A DNA stretch of 64,000 bases. Source: Halomicrobium salinisoli. GTDB lineage: Archaea; Halobacteriota; Halobacteria; Halobacteriales; Haloarculaceae. Location: NCBI RefSeq assembly GCF_020405185.1, contig NZ_CP084463.1:2170001-2234000 (forward strand), written 5' to 3'. The notes below the pieces were generated by a model, which had not been told where the DNA came from, made no database searches, and saw nothing but the letters and a program-made list of their open reading frames with translations. Positions 56,814 to 64,000 of the stretch are shown piece after piece (the stretch's first letter is position 1; the number at the start of each line of letters is the position of its first letter). Position numbers and translations under genes: made by a program.

Positions 56814-58988
56814 TCAGTTCCCGGCCGCGTCGTCGGTCTCGTTGCCGGCCGTCATGTTCCCGGCCGTCTCGTTGCCGGCGGCGTCGTCGCCGGCCGCGGT
56901 CTCCTCCGGTTCCTCGCCCGGCAGCGGGTCGGGGATGGCGGGGAGCTCCTCGCCCTCCTCCGGCGGGACCAGTTTGAAGAGGTATCCGGTCTCGCTGTCG
57001 GGAGCGCGGAGCAGCCGCCCGAGCTGGTTCGCGAGGACGAAGATCTCGCCCTCCTCGTTCCGGCCGAACATTCGGACGAACTGGCTGAGCGTCCCGTCTT
57101 CGCCGCCCTGGACGACCAGCTCCTCCATCTCCCACAGTTCGTCCCGCGGCACGACCTCCTCGCCCTCGATCTCCGGTTCCTGGGGAGCGGTCTTGCCGCC
57201 GGTGACGTTCCCGTCCGTCGCGTTGTCGTCCGCGACGCCGTCGGCGACGGTCGCCGCGTCGCCGCCCGTCGCGTTGCCGGCCGAGGCGTTACCGGCCGTG
57301 GCGTCGCCGTCGTCCGCCGCGGGCGTCCCTCCGCCCTCGCCGTCGAACCCCTCGGGCGGCGTGGCGGCGAGGATCCGACCCATCGGCTCGTTCCGGCTGG
57401 GGTCTTTCGTCCACTCGCCGAAGACGTACTTGCCCTGGAGTCCGCCGATCACGTCGTTCTCGTAGCGGTGGCCGCCGATGATCACGATGCCGACGTTCTG
57501 CCCCTGGTAGGTGTGGGGGTATTCGACGATGGGGTCGATCAGCTCGCTCCCGTCGTAGGGCGCCTCGTCGGGCTCGGTGTCCGGGCAGTCCGTGATGGCC
57601 TCGGGATCGGCCGCGTTCTCGGTGCTGAAACAGTGGGTGCCCTCCTTGACGTTCCAGCCGTAGTTACCGCCCCGCTCGACGACGTCGGCCTCCTCGAAGA
57701 GGTTCTGGCCGGCGTCGGCGACGAAGCAGTTCCCCTGGCTGTCGAAGGAGATCCCGTACGGGTTGCGGAAGCCGTACGCGTATATCTCGTCCAGCCCCTC
57801 GCTGTCGCCGGCGAAGGGGTTGTCCTCCGGGATGCCGTATGGCCGGTCGCCGTCGCCGCCGTCGACGTCGATCCGGTGGACGTCCCCGAGCAGGTTCTCC
57901 GTGACGTCCTGGCCGTTGCCGCCGGCGTTCTGGTCGTACCAGTCGTCGACGTGGCCGTACATGTCGTCGTTGGCGCCGCCGCCGTCGCCCATGGGCACGT
58001 ACAGGTAGCCGTCGGGGCCGAACGCCATCGGGCCGCTGTCGTGGTTGTACTGGGGCTTCTGGAAGGAGAGCAGCACCTGCTCCGAGTCGCCGTCGACGGT
58101 CGTGCCGTCCTCGCTGACCTCGAACGAGGAGACGACCTCGACGTGGGACCAGTCCTCCGGCGTCTCCTCGTTCGGGGGTCTGCTGTAGTGGAGGAAGAGG
58201 CGCTGGTCGTCCGGGAACTCCGGGTGTAACTCGACGCCCAGCAGGCCGCGCTCGTCGTACTCGCTCTCGGGGTCGCCGTACTGGCCGTTGTACGTGCCGA
58301 GTTCGACCATCCGGTCGGAGACGTTCAGCACCGGCTCCTCCGACAGGCCCTCGTCGGGATCGACGGTCCACAGCTCGCCGGTCTGGTCGGTGACGTAGTA
58401 GAAGTCGAGCTCGGGGTGGTCCTCGAAGTCGGTCGGGGCGGTCATCCCCTCCGCGACCACCTGGACGCCGACCTCCGTGCCCCGCTGGAAGAACCGGGCG
58501 GCCTGACCGCCCCCGGCGGGCGTCGCGGTGCCGGCCCCGCCCCCGATCTCGACGTCGCCGCGCATGCTCACCGGGTGGACGTCGCAGAGGTACTCGGCCA
58601 TCTCCTCGCTCGCGGTGAACTCGACGGTCTGAGTCGCGCCCTGCTCTTCGATGATCTCGCTGCTGAGCAGCGTCTCGTCGTCCCCGTCGACGACGGCGAA
58701 GTTGTGGGGCTGGCCGTCGACGTTCTCCCAGGTCACCTCGTAGTCCTGGCCCGGCTGCAGGGTGAGCGTCGGGTTGGGACCCTCGCCGACCGGGTCGCCG
58801 GCGTCGTCGGGGACCATCCAGCCGGCGGTGTCGCCGTCGAGTCGGATCGCGACCGGCCCGTCCTGCTGGGCCAGACCGACGCCGGCGAGGCCGACGCCGC
58901 TCGCGGCCGCGACGCCTTTCAGAACGCTTCGTCTCCGTACGCTGGCCGGATACGGCTCCGAGCCAGTCGAGTTGTCGTCTTCTGTCAT
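56814..58988 (-). CDS. Cupredoxin-PQQ-dependent sugar dehydrogenase-like fusion, Tat-exported
   Basis: This 724-residue protein has a Tat-type signal (VRRRSVLKGVAAASGVGLAGVGLA), a cupredoxin domain (residues about 40-150) with ligands His (PHNFAVV), Cys and His (YLCDVHPVSM) and Met, and a six-bladed beta-propeller (residues about 165-690) of the PQQ-dependent aldose sugar dehydrogenase type (DHPELDFYYVTDQTGELWTV, GLLGVELHPEFPDDQRLFLHYS, HDSGPMAFGPDGYLYVPMGDGG, YAYGFRNPYGISFDS, EADVVERGGNYGWNVKEG). The end is N/A/T/G-rich, N-glycosylation-prone. The copper domain could pass electrons from the propeller. Start ATG 58988. Confidence 0.85.
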   Translation of the reverse strand: MTEDDNSTGSEPYPASVRRRSVLKGVAAASGVGLAGVGLAQQDGPVAIRLDGDTAGWMVPDDAGDPVGEGPNPTLTLQPGQDYEVTWENVDGQPHNFAVVDGDDETLLSSEIIEEQGATQTVEFTASEEMAEYLCDVHPVSMRGDVEIGGGAGTATPAGGGQAARFFQRGTEVGVQVVAEGMTAPTDFEDHPELDFYYVTDQTGELWTVDPDEGLSEEPVLNVSDRMVELGTYNGQYGDPESEYDERGLLGVELHPEFPDDQRLFLHYSRPPNEETPEDWSHVEVVSSFEVSEDGTTVDGDSEQVLLSFQKPQYNHDSGPMAFGPDGYLYVPMGDGGGANDDMYGHVDDWYDQNAGGNGQDVTENLLGDVHRIDVDGGDGDRPYGIPEDNPFAGDSEGLDEIYAYGFRNPYGISFDSQGNCFVADAGQNLFEEADVVERGGNYGWNVKEGTHCFSTENAADPEAITDCPDTEPDEAPYDGSELIDPIVEYPHTYQGQNVGIVIIGGHRYENDVIGGLQGKYVFGEWTKDPSRNEPMGRILAATPPEGFDGEGGGTPAADDGDATAGNASAGNATGGDAATVADGVADDNATDGNVTGGKTAPQEPEIEGEEVVPRDELWEMEELVVQGGEDGTLSQFVRMFGRNEEGEIFVLANQLGRLLRAPDSETGYLFKLVPPEEGEELPAIPDPLPGEEPEETAAGDDAAGNETAGNMTAGNETDDAAGN

Positions 58989-59248
58989 CTGTCTGTCTCC
59001 ACCCGGCGACTTCGAGAGCGCTGAATAAGCCTCGCACGACGGTTCAGTCGGTAAGGCCGGCGAAATTCCGCACCGGAGACGGATTGCGCCATTTGACGCT
59101 CGGAGCCCGACGTTACGACCGCGGTCCGCGACCCGCCGATATCGGGGGAGGGTGGCGAGAAACGTGCGGTTACGACGTGGGGTTCGGTGCGGGCGACGGC
59201 GCGGTGCCACACCGAAACACGCGAGTACCGCCGGCGGAAAGGGACCCC

Positions 59249-59719
59249 GTGAGCGAGGAACACCCGATCCCGCAGGACGACTGGGAGACGATCGTCGACT
59301 CGGTCCCGCTCGTATCGGTCGATCTCGTCGTACGACACGGCGACGGCGTGGTACTGGGAAAGCGGACCAACGAGCCCGCGAAGGGCGAGTGGTTCGTCCC
59401 CGGTGGCGTCGTCAGGAAGGGCGAGCGACTCGATGAGGCCGTCCACAGGGTCGCGGAGGGTGAACTCGGCGTCCCCGTCACGATCCAGCGGCGGCTCGGA
59501 GTCTACGAGCACTTCTGGGACGAGGCGGACGTCGAGAGCGCGGACGGCAAGCACTACGTGCCCGTGGGATACCTCGTGACGACGGACGCAGACGAACTGG
59601 CACCCGACGACCAGCACGCCGACCTCCGGACGGTGGCCCCGCCCGTCGACGGCGTCGACCTCCACCCCTACGTCAGGGACTACTTCGTCGACGCGGGCGT
59701 CCTCTCGGACGGGGAGTGA
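59249..59719 (+). CDS. NUDIX hydrolase, GDP-mannose hydrolase-like
   Basis: The 156-residue protein has the Nudix box GGVVRKGERLDEAVHRVAEGELGV (consensus G-x5-E-x7-REUxEE-x-GU), with RVAEGELG at the position of REUxEEUG, so the first Arg/Glu are partly altered. It starts with a typical strand (VPLVSVDLVVRHGDGVVLGKR). This pattern suits GDP-mannose mannosyl hydrolases, which use a modified box. Start GTG 59249. It is divergent from the sugar dehydrogenase gene. Confidence 0.78.
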   Translation: MSEEHPIPQDDWETIVDSVPLVSVDLVVRHGDGVVLGKRTNEPAKGEWFVPGGVVRKGERLDEAVHRVAEGELGVPVTIQRRLGVYEHFWDEADVESADGKHYVPVGYLVTTDADELAPDDQHADLRTVAPPVDGVDLHPYVRDYFVDAGVLSDGE

Positions 59720-59735
59720 GACCGGGCGCGGGAGC

Positions 59736-60746
59736 CTACGACCTGAGCTCCCAGAACGTCTTGTCGCCCGCGTTGAACAGTTCGAACTCGAACACCCAGT
59801 AGAGCGGCGTTCGTCCTTCGGTGACCTGGTAGGCCAGTTCGCCGCGGCGGGTCTCGCCGTCCGCGAGGGGCGTCCCCTCGTCGAAGGCCCGGTCCAGTGA
59901 GGCGGTGGCGGCGAAGTCCTCCTGGTACGTGTATCCCTCTCCGTCCTTGACCATCATCTGAAGGACCGTCGAGAACCGCTGCTGCTCGCCGGTGTCGTTC
60001 GTGATCGCGACGTCGACGATAACGTACTCGTTGCCCTCGTCCGGCGTCGCGAACTGCCCGAGTTGGTCTTCGACCCGGGCGTCGTTCACGGTCACCTCGA
60101 CACCGCCGTATTCGACGGCCTCGCCGGGGCCGTACACGTCGATCCCGAGCTCTTGCTCCAGCTGGGCGACCTCGGACGCCTCGGACGTCAGGTCGACCGT
60201 CGCGCGCCCGATGCCCCCGAGGATCGAGACGTCGAAGTCGAACGTCAGCGCGAGGCCACCGGCGTCCGCCGGGGTCTCGAAGATGAGCGCGCCCCGCTCT
60301 ACCTCGCCCGGAGCGAACTGGCCGTCGTTGAACGTGTTCTGTTCGCCCCCGGCGAAGGTCTGGTCGTACTGGTAGTCCTCGTCGTCGCGCACACGGGTCT
60401 GGAGGAGATTGCTGACGGTGACGAACTCGTCGGCGACGTTCTTGATGGCGAGGTTCACGAGGAGGAACTCGTTGCCGGCGTCGGGCTCAGAGAACTCGCC
60501 CAGGTCGGCGCCGCGCTCGACGCTCTCCACGACCAGGTGAAGCCGGTCGCCCTCGATCAGCTCGCCGACGGTAGCCGTCACGTCCCGCGCGGTCTCGGTG
60601 CTCGATTCGGTCTCGTCTGCTGATTCGGTCCCCGCCGCGTCGTCCTCCGTTCCCTGGGCCTGAGCGGTGCCGGCTCCGCTGTCGTCCAGCAAGCCCGCCA
60701 GCGGGACCGTCGCCCCGAGCATCGCCAGGTAGCTTCGTCTCTGCAT
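59736..60746 (-). CDS. Exported protein with two DUF4352-like (TRF2-like) domains
   Basis: This 336-residue protein has an N-terminal secretion signal (MQRRSYLAMLGATVPLAGLLDD), an acidic Ser/Thr/Glu linker (residues about 25-55) and two Ig-like repeats: GEFSEPDAGNEFLLVNLAIKNVADEFVTVSNLLQTRVRDDEDYQYDQT and LGQFATPDEGNEYVIVDVAITNDTGEQQRFSTVLQMMVKDGEGYTYQED. Each has the G-N-E-[FY]-[LV]-[LI]-V-[ND]-[LV]-A-I core of DUF4352. It probably functions at the cell surface; function unknown. Start ATG 60746. Confidence 0.75.
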   Translation of the reverse strand: MQRRSYLAMLGATVPLAGLLDDSGAGTAQAQGTEDDAAGTESADETESSTETARDVTATVGELIEGDRLHLVVESVERGADLGEFSEPDAGNEFLLVNLAIKNVADEFVTVSNLLQTRVRDDEDYQYDQTFAGGEQNTFNDGQFAPGEVERGALIFETPADAGGLALTFDFDVSILGGIGRATVDLTSEASEVAQLEQELGIDVYGPGEAVEYGGVEVTVNDARVEDQLGQFATPDEGNEYVIVDVAITNDTGEQQRFSTVLQMMVKDGEGYTYQEDFAATASLDRAFDEGTPLADGETRRGELAYQVTEGRTPLYWVFEFELFNAGDKTFWELRS

Positions 60747-61051
60747 GGGCGGCCCAAGTCATCCCACCTGAATTAGTATGAGTGAGATATCGGTCTGAAC
60801 CACTGGTTATCAATCCTCATTGAAATATTAGCATAGTTCACGTCGAAGCGATAATAGTGAACGAAACACAACCAGTGGCGCCTTCACCGACCGAGAGGGC
60901 CCGTCGAACCCGAGAGAGGCGACCGTCACGCCCCGCGTCACCGATGGGGACACGGTTCGTCCCGTCTCCAGCACAGACGTCTCCGCCTTTGGTTCCCACG
61001 CACGTGCCACCCTGACCGTTTCACGTCTCGCCGGCCAAGCGGAAACAACAG
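60747..61051. other. Intergenic region with nested inverted repeats
   Basis: Between divergent genes, CCACTGGTT (60800-60808) pairs with AACCAGTGG (60870-60878), enclosing GTTCAC (60836-60841) and GTGAAC (60857-60862). This is AT-rich, promoter-like DNA (TGAAATATTAGCATAG at about 60820). The stretch 60880-61051 has no clear element apart from the promoter of the AI-2E gene. Confidence 0.5.
60800..60878. promoter_or_regulatory. Nested inverted repeats, candidate operator
   Basis: The two pairs of perfect inverted repeats (9 bp and 6 bp) with a common axis near 60845 suit binding by a dimeric or tetrameric regulator; the start of the minus-strand DUF4352-like gene is 54 bp away. Confidence 0.45.
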
Positions 61052-62233
61052 ATGCCCGGACCGGAGTCGCCGTTCGAGCGAGCACGCCTCGGCTGGTGGC
61101 TCTACATCGCCGTGTTGGCGATCGTGGCGGGATACCTCGCGTACTCCTTCGTCGGGATTCTGGCTCTGGGCGTCTTCGGCTACTACGCGACGCGGCCGAT
61201 CTACCGGGAGGTCGAGGGCGTGATCGACTCCGACGGCCACGTGGCGGCGGCGACGATACTGCTGGTCCTCGGTCCGATCCTCCTGCTGCTGGCGTACGCC
61301 GGCTTTCGGGTGTTCGGAGAGGTCATGCAGTTCCTCGGCGAGTCCGGCCAGCAGCAGTTGCTCGGCGGCGCCCTCGAGGCGCTGACCGACCAGCAGCGGC
61401 AGTCGGTGCTCTCCATCGTCGAGAACCCCCAGCAGCTGGCGGACCAGCCGCGACAGACGTTCGAGATGGCGCTCCAGACCGGGGGCCAGGTCTTCTCGGC
61501 CGTCGCCGGTGGACTGCTGCTGGTGTCGCTCGCGGTGACGCTGACGTACTTCCTGCTGGAGAACGGCGACGACCTCGCCGAGGGGTTCCGGGAACTGGTC
61601 GGCGGGCGGGAGACGACCGCCTACAGCTACGCCACGACGGTCGACGAGGACCTCGAGTCGGTCTTCTTCGGCAACTTCCTGTTCGTCGTCGCGATGTCGA
61701 TCGTCGCGGCGGCCGCGTACTGGGGGACGAACCTCCTGGCGCCGGACCCGCTCGCGGTTCCGATGGTGCCCGTGCTCGCCGTCCTGACGGGCGTCGCCAG
61801 CCTGATCCCGATCGTCGTCGGCAAGGTGATCTACCTCCCCGTCGTCGGCTACCTGGCCGTGCAGGCCGTCCAGGGGGACCAGGCTCACCTGGCGTTCGTC
61901 GGCGGCGTGCTGGTGGCGTACTTCCTCGTGCTCGACATCCTGCCGCAGACCTTCATCCAGCCCCTCGTCACGGGACGCACGGTGAACCCGGTGTTGCTGC
62001 TGTTCGCGTACCTGCTCGGGCCGATCCTGTTCGGCTGGTACGGCTTTTTCCTCCTGCCGATCCTGTTCGTCCTGCTGCTGGAGGCGGTCCGGATCGCCCT
62101 CCCGGAGCTGCTGCACGGTGAGCCGCTGACCCGTCGCCTGTCGATGGGCGAGGACGTCGGGACCGACCCGGGCGCCGTACAGGAGTCGGTTCCGGAGGAG
62201 GAGTCGGCCGACGACGCGGCGGGCGATCAGTGA
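61052..62233 (+). CDS. AI-2E family transporter (TqsA/PerM-like), paralogue 2
   Basis: This 393-residue protein has the same layout as the paralogue at 49228: LGWWLYIAVLAIVAGYLAYSFVGILALGVFGYYATRPIYREVEG, a long amphipathic middle (ESGQQQLLGGALEALTDQQRQSVLSIVENPQQLADQPRQTFEMALQ), and MVPVLAVLTGVASLIPIVVGKVIYLPVVGYLAVQ with LLFAYLLGPILFGWYGFFLLPILFVLLLEAVRIALPELL. The acidic C-terminal tail of ~30 residues is specific to this copy. Its substrate is unknown. It starts with ATG 61052. Confidence 0.86.
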   Translation: MPGPESPFERARLGWWLYIAVLAIVAGYLAYSFVGILALGVFGYYATRPIYREVEGVIDSDGHVAAATILLVLGPILLLLAYAGFRVFGEVMQFLGESGQQQLLGGALEALTDQQRQSVLSIVENPQQLADQPRQTFEMALQTGGQVFSAVAGGLLLVSLAVTLTYFLLENGDDLAEGFRELVGGRETTAYSYATTVDEDLESVFFGNFLFVVAMSIVAAAAYWGTNLLAPDPLAVPMVPVLAVLTGVASLIPIVVGKVIYLPVVGYLAVQAVQGDQAHLAFVGGVLVAYFLVLDILPQTFIQPLVTGRTVNPVLLLFAYLLGPILFGWYGFFLLPILFVLLLEAVRIALPELLHGEPLTRRLSMGEDVGTDPGAVQESVPEEESADDAAGDQ

Positions 62234-62257
62234 CGCGCCGGTCGCCCGCGACGGGCG

Positions 62258-62992
62258 CTACCAGCCCTCGAACTTGTCCCGGCGGTAGAAGTCCAGTTCC
62301 TGGACGACGTTCGGCGGCTCCTGTTCGGCCGCGAAGGCGATGCCCTCTGCGACGTCCCCGGGGTCGGCCGCCTCGTCCGGGTCGAGGCGCTCGCCGAGCG
62401 ACTCGCCGTCCTCGGAGCCGAACTCCGTGCGGACCTCGGTGGGGTTGACGACGGTGACGCCGACGCCGTCGGGGCCGACGCTGCCGGCCAGGGACTTGCC
62501 GAACCCGCGGACGAACCACTTCGTCGCGGCGTAGACGGGGCTGGCCGGCCGGGGGTACTGGCCGGCCATGCTGCCGACGAGGACGAGCAGCCCCTCCGTC
62601 TCGCGGAGGTGGGGCAGCGACTCGCGGGCCGTGTAGAAGACGCCGGCGCAGTTGACGTCGAGCATCTGCCGGAACCGGTCGCTGTCCAGTTCCTCGACGG
62701 CGCCCTCGCGGGCGAGGCCCGCGTTGGCGACGACGGTGTCGAGGCGACCGAACTCGTCGACCGTGGCTTCGACGAGCGCGGCGACCTGCGCGTCGTCGGT
62801 GACGTCGGCCGTCTGGACGAGCACGTCGGCGTCGTGGTCCTCCCTGAGGTCGTCGGCGAGCGATTCGAGGCGGTCCTCGCGGCGGGCGCTGACGGCGACG
62901 GCGGCGCCCCGCTCGGCGAGCGCTTCGGCGGTCGCTCGACCGATGCCGGAACTGGCGCCGGTGATCAGTGCGACGCTGTCGTCGAGACTCAT
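62258..62992 (-). CDS. Short-chain dehydrogenase/reductase (SDR)
   Basis: This 244-residue classical SDR has the NAD(P) motif LITGASSGIGRATAEAL, the NAG motif VVANAGLA, active-site Ser in VLVGSMAGQYP (S), and YAATKWFVRGFGKSL (Y-x-x-x-K). PxxVxT corresponds to VNPTEVRTEF. A basic Arg pair after strand 2 (SARRED) suggests NADPH. The substrate is not deducible. Start ATG 62992. Confidence 0.9.
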   Translation of the reverse strand: MSLDDSVALITGASSGIGRATAEALAERGAAVAVSARREDRLESLADDLREDHDADVLVQTADVTDDAQVAALVEATVDEFGRLDTVVANAGLAREGAVEELDSDRFRQMLDVNCAGVFYTARESLPHLRETEGLLVLVGSMAGQYPRPASPVYAATKWFVRGFGKSLAGSVGPDGVGVTVVNPTEVRTEFGSEDGESLGERLDPDEAADPGDVAEGIAFAAEQEPPNVVQELDFYRRDKFEGW

Positions 62993-63017
62993 GGGCCGAG
63001 CATTGTCGTGGAGCGGC

Positions 63018-64000
63018 TTAATTCTGGGTGAGGTTGCCGACCCGCTCGATACCGTCCGGCGCGAGCAGGACGCGCTGGTCCGCGGACACGCCCTCGAACG
63101 TGCGCTCGGTGCCGTCGGGCCAGGTGACGGTCACGTCGGCGGCCTCGGCGTCGCCCAGCCCGACGTGGATCACGCGGCTCTCCTGGGAGAGGTAGTCCGT
63201 ACGGGGCCGCTGCGTGCGGACCTGCGTGTCGTCGGCCGCCACGCGGACCTCGGCGCCGTAGGCCGTGGCGCCGCGGTCGTCGACGACCCGCAGTTGCAGG
63301 GCGCTCGTCTCGCTGGCGTTCACCGCGTTCTCGTAGACGGTGTAGCTCCCGTCGTAGGTGGCCGCGATCACGTCCCGGTCGCCGTCCCGGTCGTAGTCCA
63401 GCGTGGCCATCCCGCGGCGGTTGCCCTCCGTCAGGCCGCGCTCGCTGGCGTCGAGCGAGGTGAAGTTGCCGTCCTCGCGCTCCCAGAGCATCGGGTAGGT
63501 GTAGTGGGGGTCCTCGCGGTCGATCGCGACGACGTTCTGGGTGGTGTGCATGACGTCGCGGTCGCCGTCGTTGTCGAAGTCGGCGGCGGTAGCGGCCCAC
63601 CCCCACCCGCCGGAGCGGAGGTTCCACCGGTCGGCGCCGTCGGAGAACTCGCCGCCGCCCTCGTTGAGCAGCAGCGTGTTGCCCCTGGTCCGGTTGGAGT
63701 GGATGACCCACCGCAGGAAGTCCTCGACGCGCTCGTAGCGCTCGGGCGACATCGTCTCCCGGCTGATCGGCAGGTGGATGTTGGTCACGAGGACGTCGGG
63801 CCGGCCGTCGCGGTTCACGTCGGCGATCTCCGAGGACATGCCGTTGCGGGCGGTGTTACCGCGGAGGAGCCGCTGCTCGAAGGTGCCGTCGCCCTGGTTG
63901 ACGTAGATCACGTCGGAGTTGTAGTCGTTGGCGACGTGGACGTCGGGTCGCCCGTCGCCGGTCAGGTCGACGAAGCTCGCCGCGAGGCTCCAGCGCTCCC
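63018..64000 (-). CDS. CRTAC1/UnbV-type FG-GAP repeat protein, partial at right edge
   Basis: The frame is open to the window edge; about 327 residues are visible and the N-terminus is missing. FG-GAP/VCBS repeats with D-x-[DN]-x-D-G Ca2+ motifs occur (VDLTGDGRPDVHVANDYNSD, ADVNRDGRPDVLVTN, ADFDNDGDRDVMHT, LDYDRDGDRDVIAATYD), and the C-terminus has the UnbV/ASPIC domain (AYGAEVRVAADDTQVRTQRPRTDYLSQESRVIHVGLGDAEAADVTVTWPDGTERTF). It is likely an exported beta-propeller. The start lies right of 64000. Confidence 0.85.
   Translation of the reverse strand, partial: ERWSLAASFVDLTGDGRPDVHVANDYNSDVIYVNQGDGTFEQRLLRGNTARNGMSSEIADVNRDGRPDVLVTNIHLPISRETMSPERYERVEDFLRWVIHSNRTRGNTLLLNEGGGEFSDGADRWNLRSGGWGWAATAADFDNDGDRDVMHTTQNVVAIDREDPHYTYPMLWEREDGNFTSLDASERGLTEGNRRGMATLDYDRDGDRDVIAATYDGSYTVYENAVNASETSALQLRVVDDRGATAYGAEVRVAADDTQVRTQRPRTDYLSQESRVIHVGLGDAEAADVTVTWPDGTERTFEGVSADQRVLLAPDGIERVGNLTQN

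Overview
This window is a stretch of chromosome from a halophilic archaeon of class Halobacteria, most likely Haloarculaceae or a close relative; the genus is inferred, not shown. The signs are very high GC, strongly acidic proteins, TATA-type promoters often only 25-35 nt before the start codon (leaderless mRNAs), Tat signals, an elongator tRNA-Met split by an intron after position 37, a trpDFEG operon, Orc1/Cdc6, RadB, Cdc48, DUF2240 and bat-type HTH regulators. No rRNA, insertion sequence or CRISPR array is visible. Two genes run off the ends: a SPOUT RNA methyltransferase (left) and an FG-GAP/UnbV protein (right).

Layout. 1-1.7 kb: SPOUT methyltransferase, tRNA-Gly(GCC) and an array of hairpins built from the tRNA 3' end. 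1.7-8.6 kb: UPF0016 transporter, thiamine-binding protein, GNAT, SRPBCC, methenyl-H4MPT cyclohydrolase, HAD, epimerase and a bat-type regulator. 8.6-11.1 kb: a probable replication origin, with an orc1/cdc6 gene flanked by eleven copies of an unusual GCACTCGAAA-type box, a purine-rich strand and a 9-nt iteron tract. 11-19 kb: GTPBP1-type GTPase, phosphoglycolate phosphatase, J-domain protein, pyrF, DUF2240, rpS8e. 18-25.6 kb: the phosphate locus, with an AbrB-PhoU regulator divergent from pstS-pstC-pstA-pstB-HAD-phoU. 25.6-36 kb: radB, an RNase H-like protein, larC with a His-rich insert, uspA, cdc48, a CBS protein with a possible ribosome-hibernation tail, a lycopene-cyclase-domain protein and a bat-type regulator.

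36-41 kb is the most accessory part: ferritin-like protein, 2Fe-2S ferredoxin, zinc-ribbon protein, VOC protein, a small protein resembling the Orc1/Cdc6 C-terminal winged helix, another winged-helix regulator with a repeated operator, an HNH nuclease with duplicated HTH units, tRNA-Val(GAC) and a GIDE-domain membrane protein. 41-49 kb: trpDFEG and a class II (B12) ribonucleotide reductase. 49-54.7 kb: AI-2E-type exporter, sulfite-oxidase-like enzyme, tiny zinc finger, TVP38/DedA protein, DUF5830 and a coiled-coil protein. 54.8-56.7 kb: intron-containing tRNA-Met followed by copies of its own 3' end and then an AT-rich alkaline-phosphatase-superfamily gene that looks acquired. 56.8-64 kb: cupredoxin-sugar dehydrogenase fusion, NUDIX, DUF4352-like protein, second AI-2E paralogue, SDR and the UnbV protein.

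The strongest leads are the origin with non-canonical ORB-like boxes plus iterons, the tRNA 3'-end hairpin arrays at two of the three tRNA genes, the stand-alone Orc1-type winged helix, and two long structured non-coding segments (about 32.37-32.81 kb and 53.03-53.13 kb). Functional calls come from sequence reading only; no database search was run.
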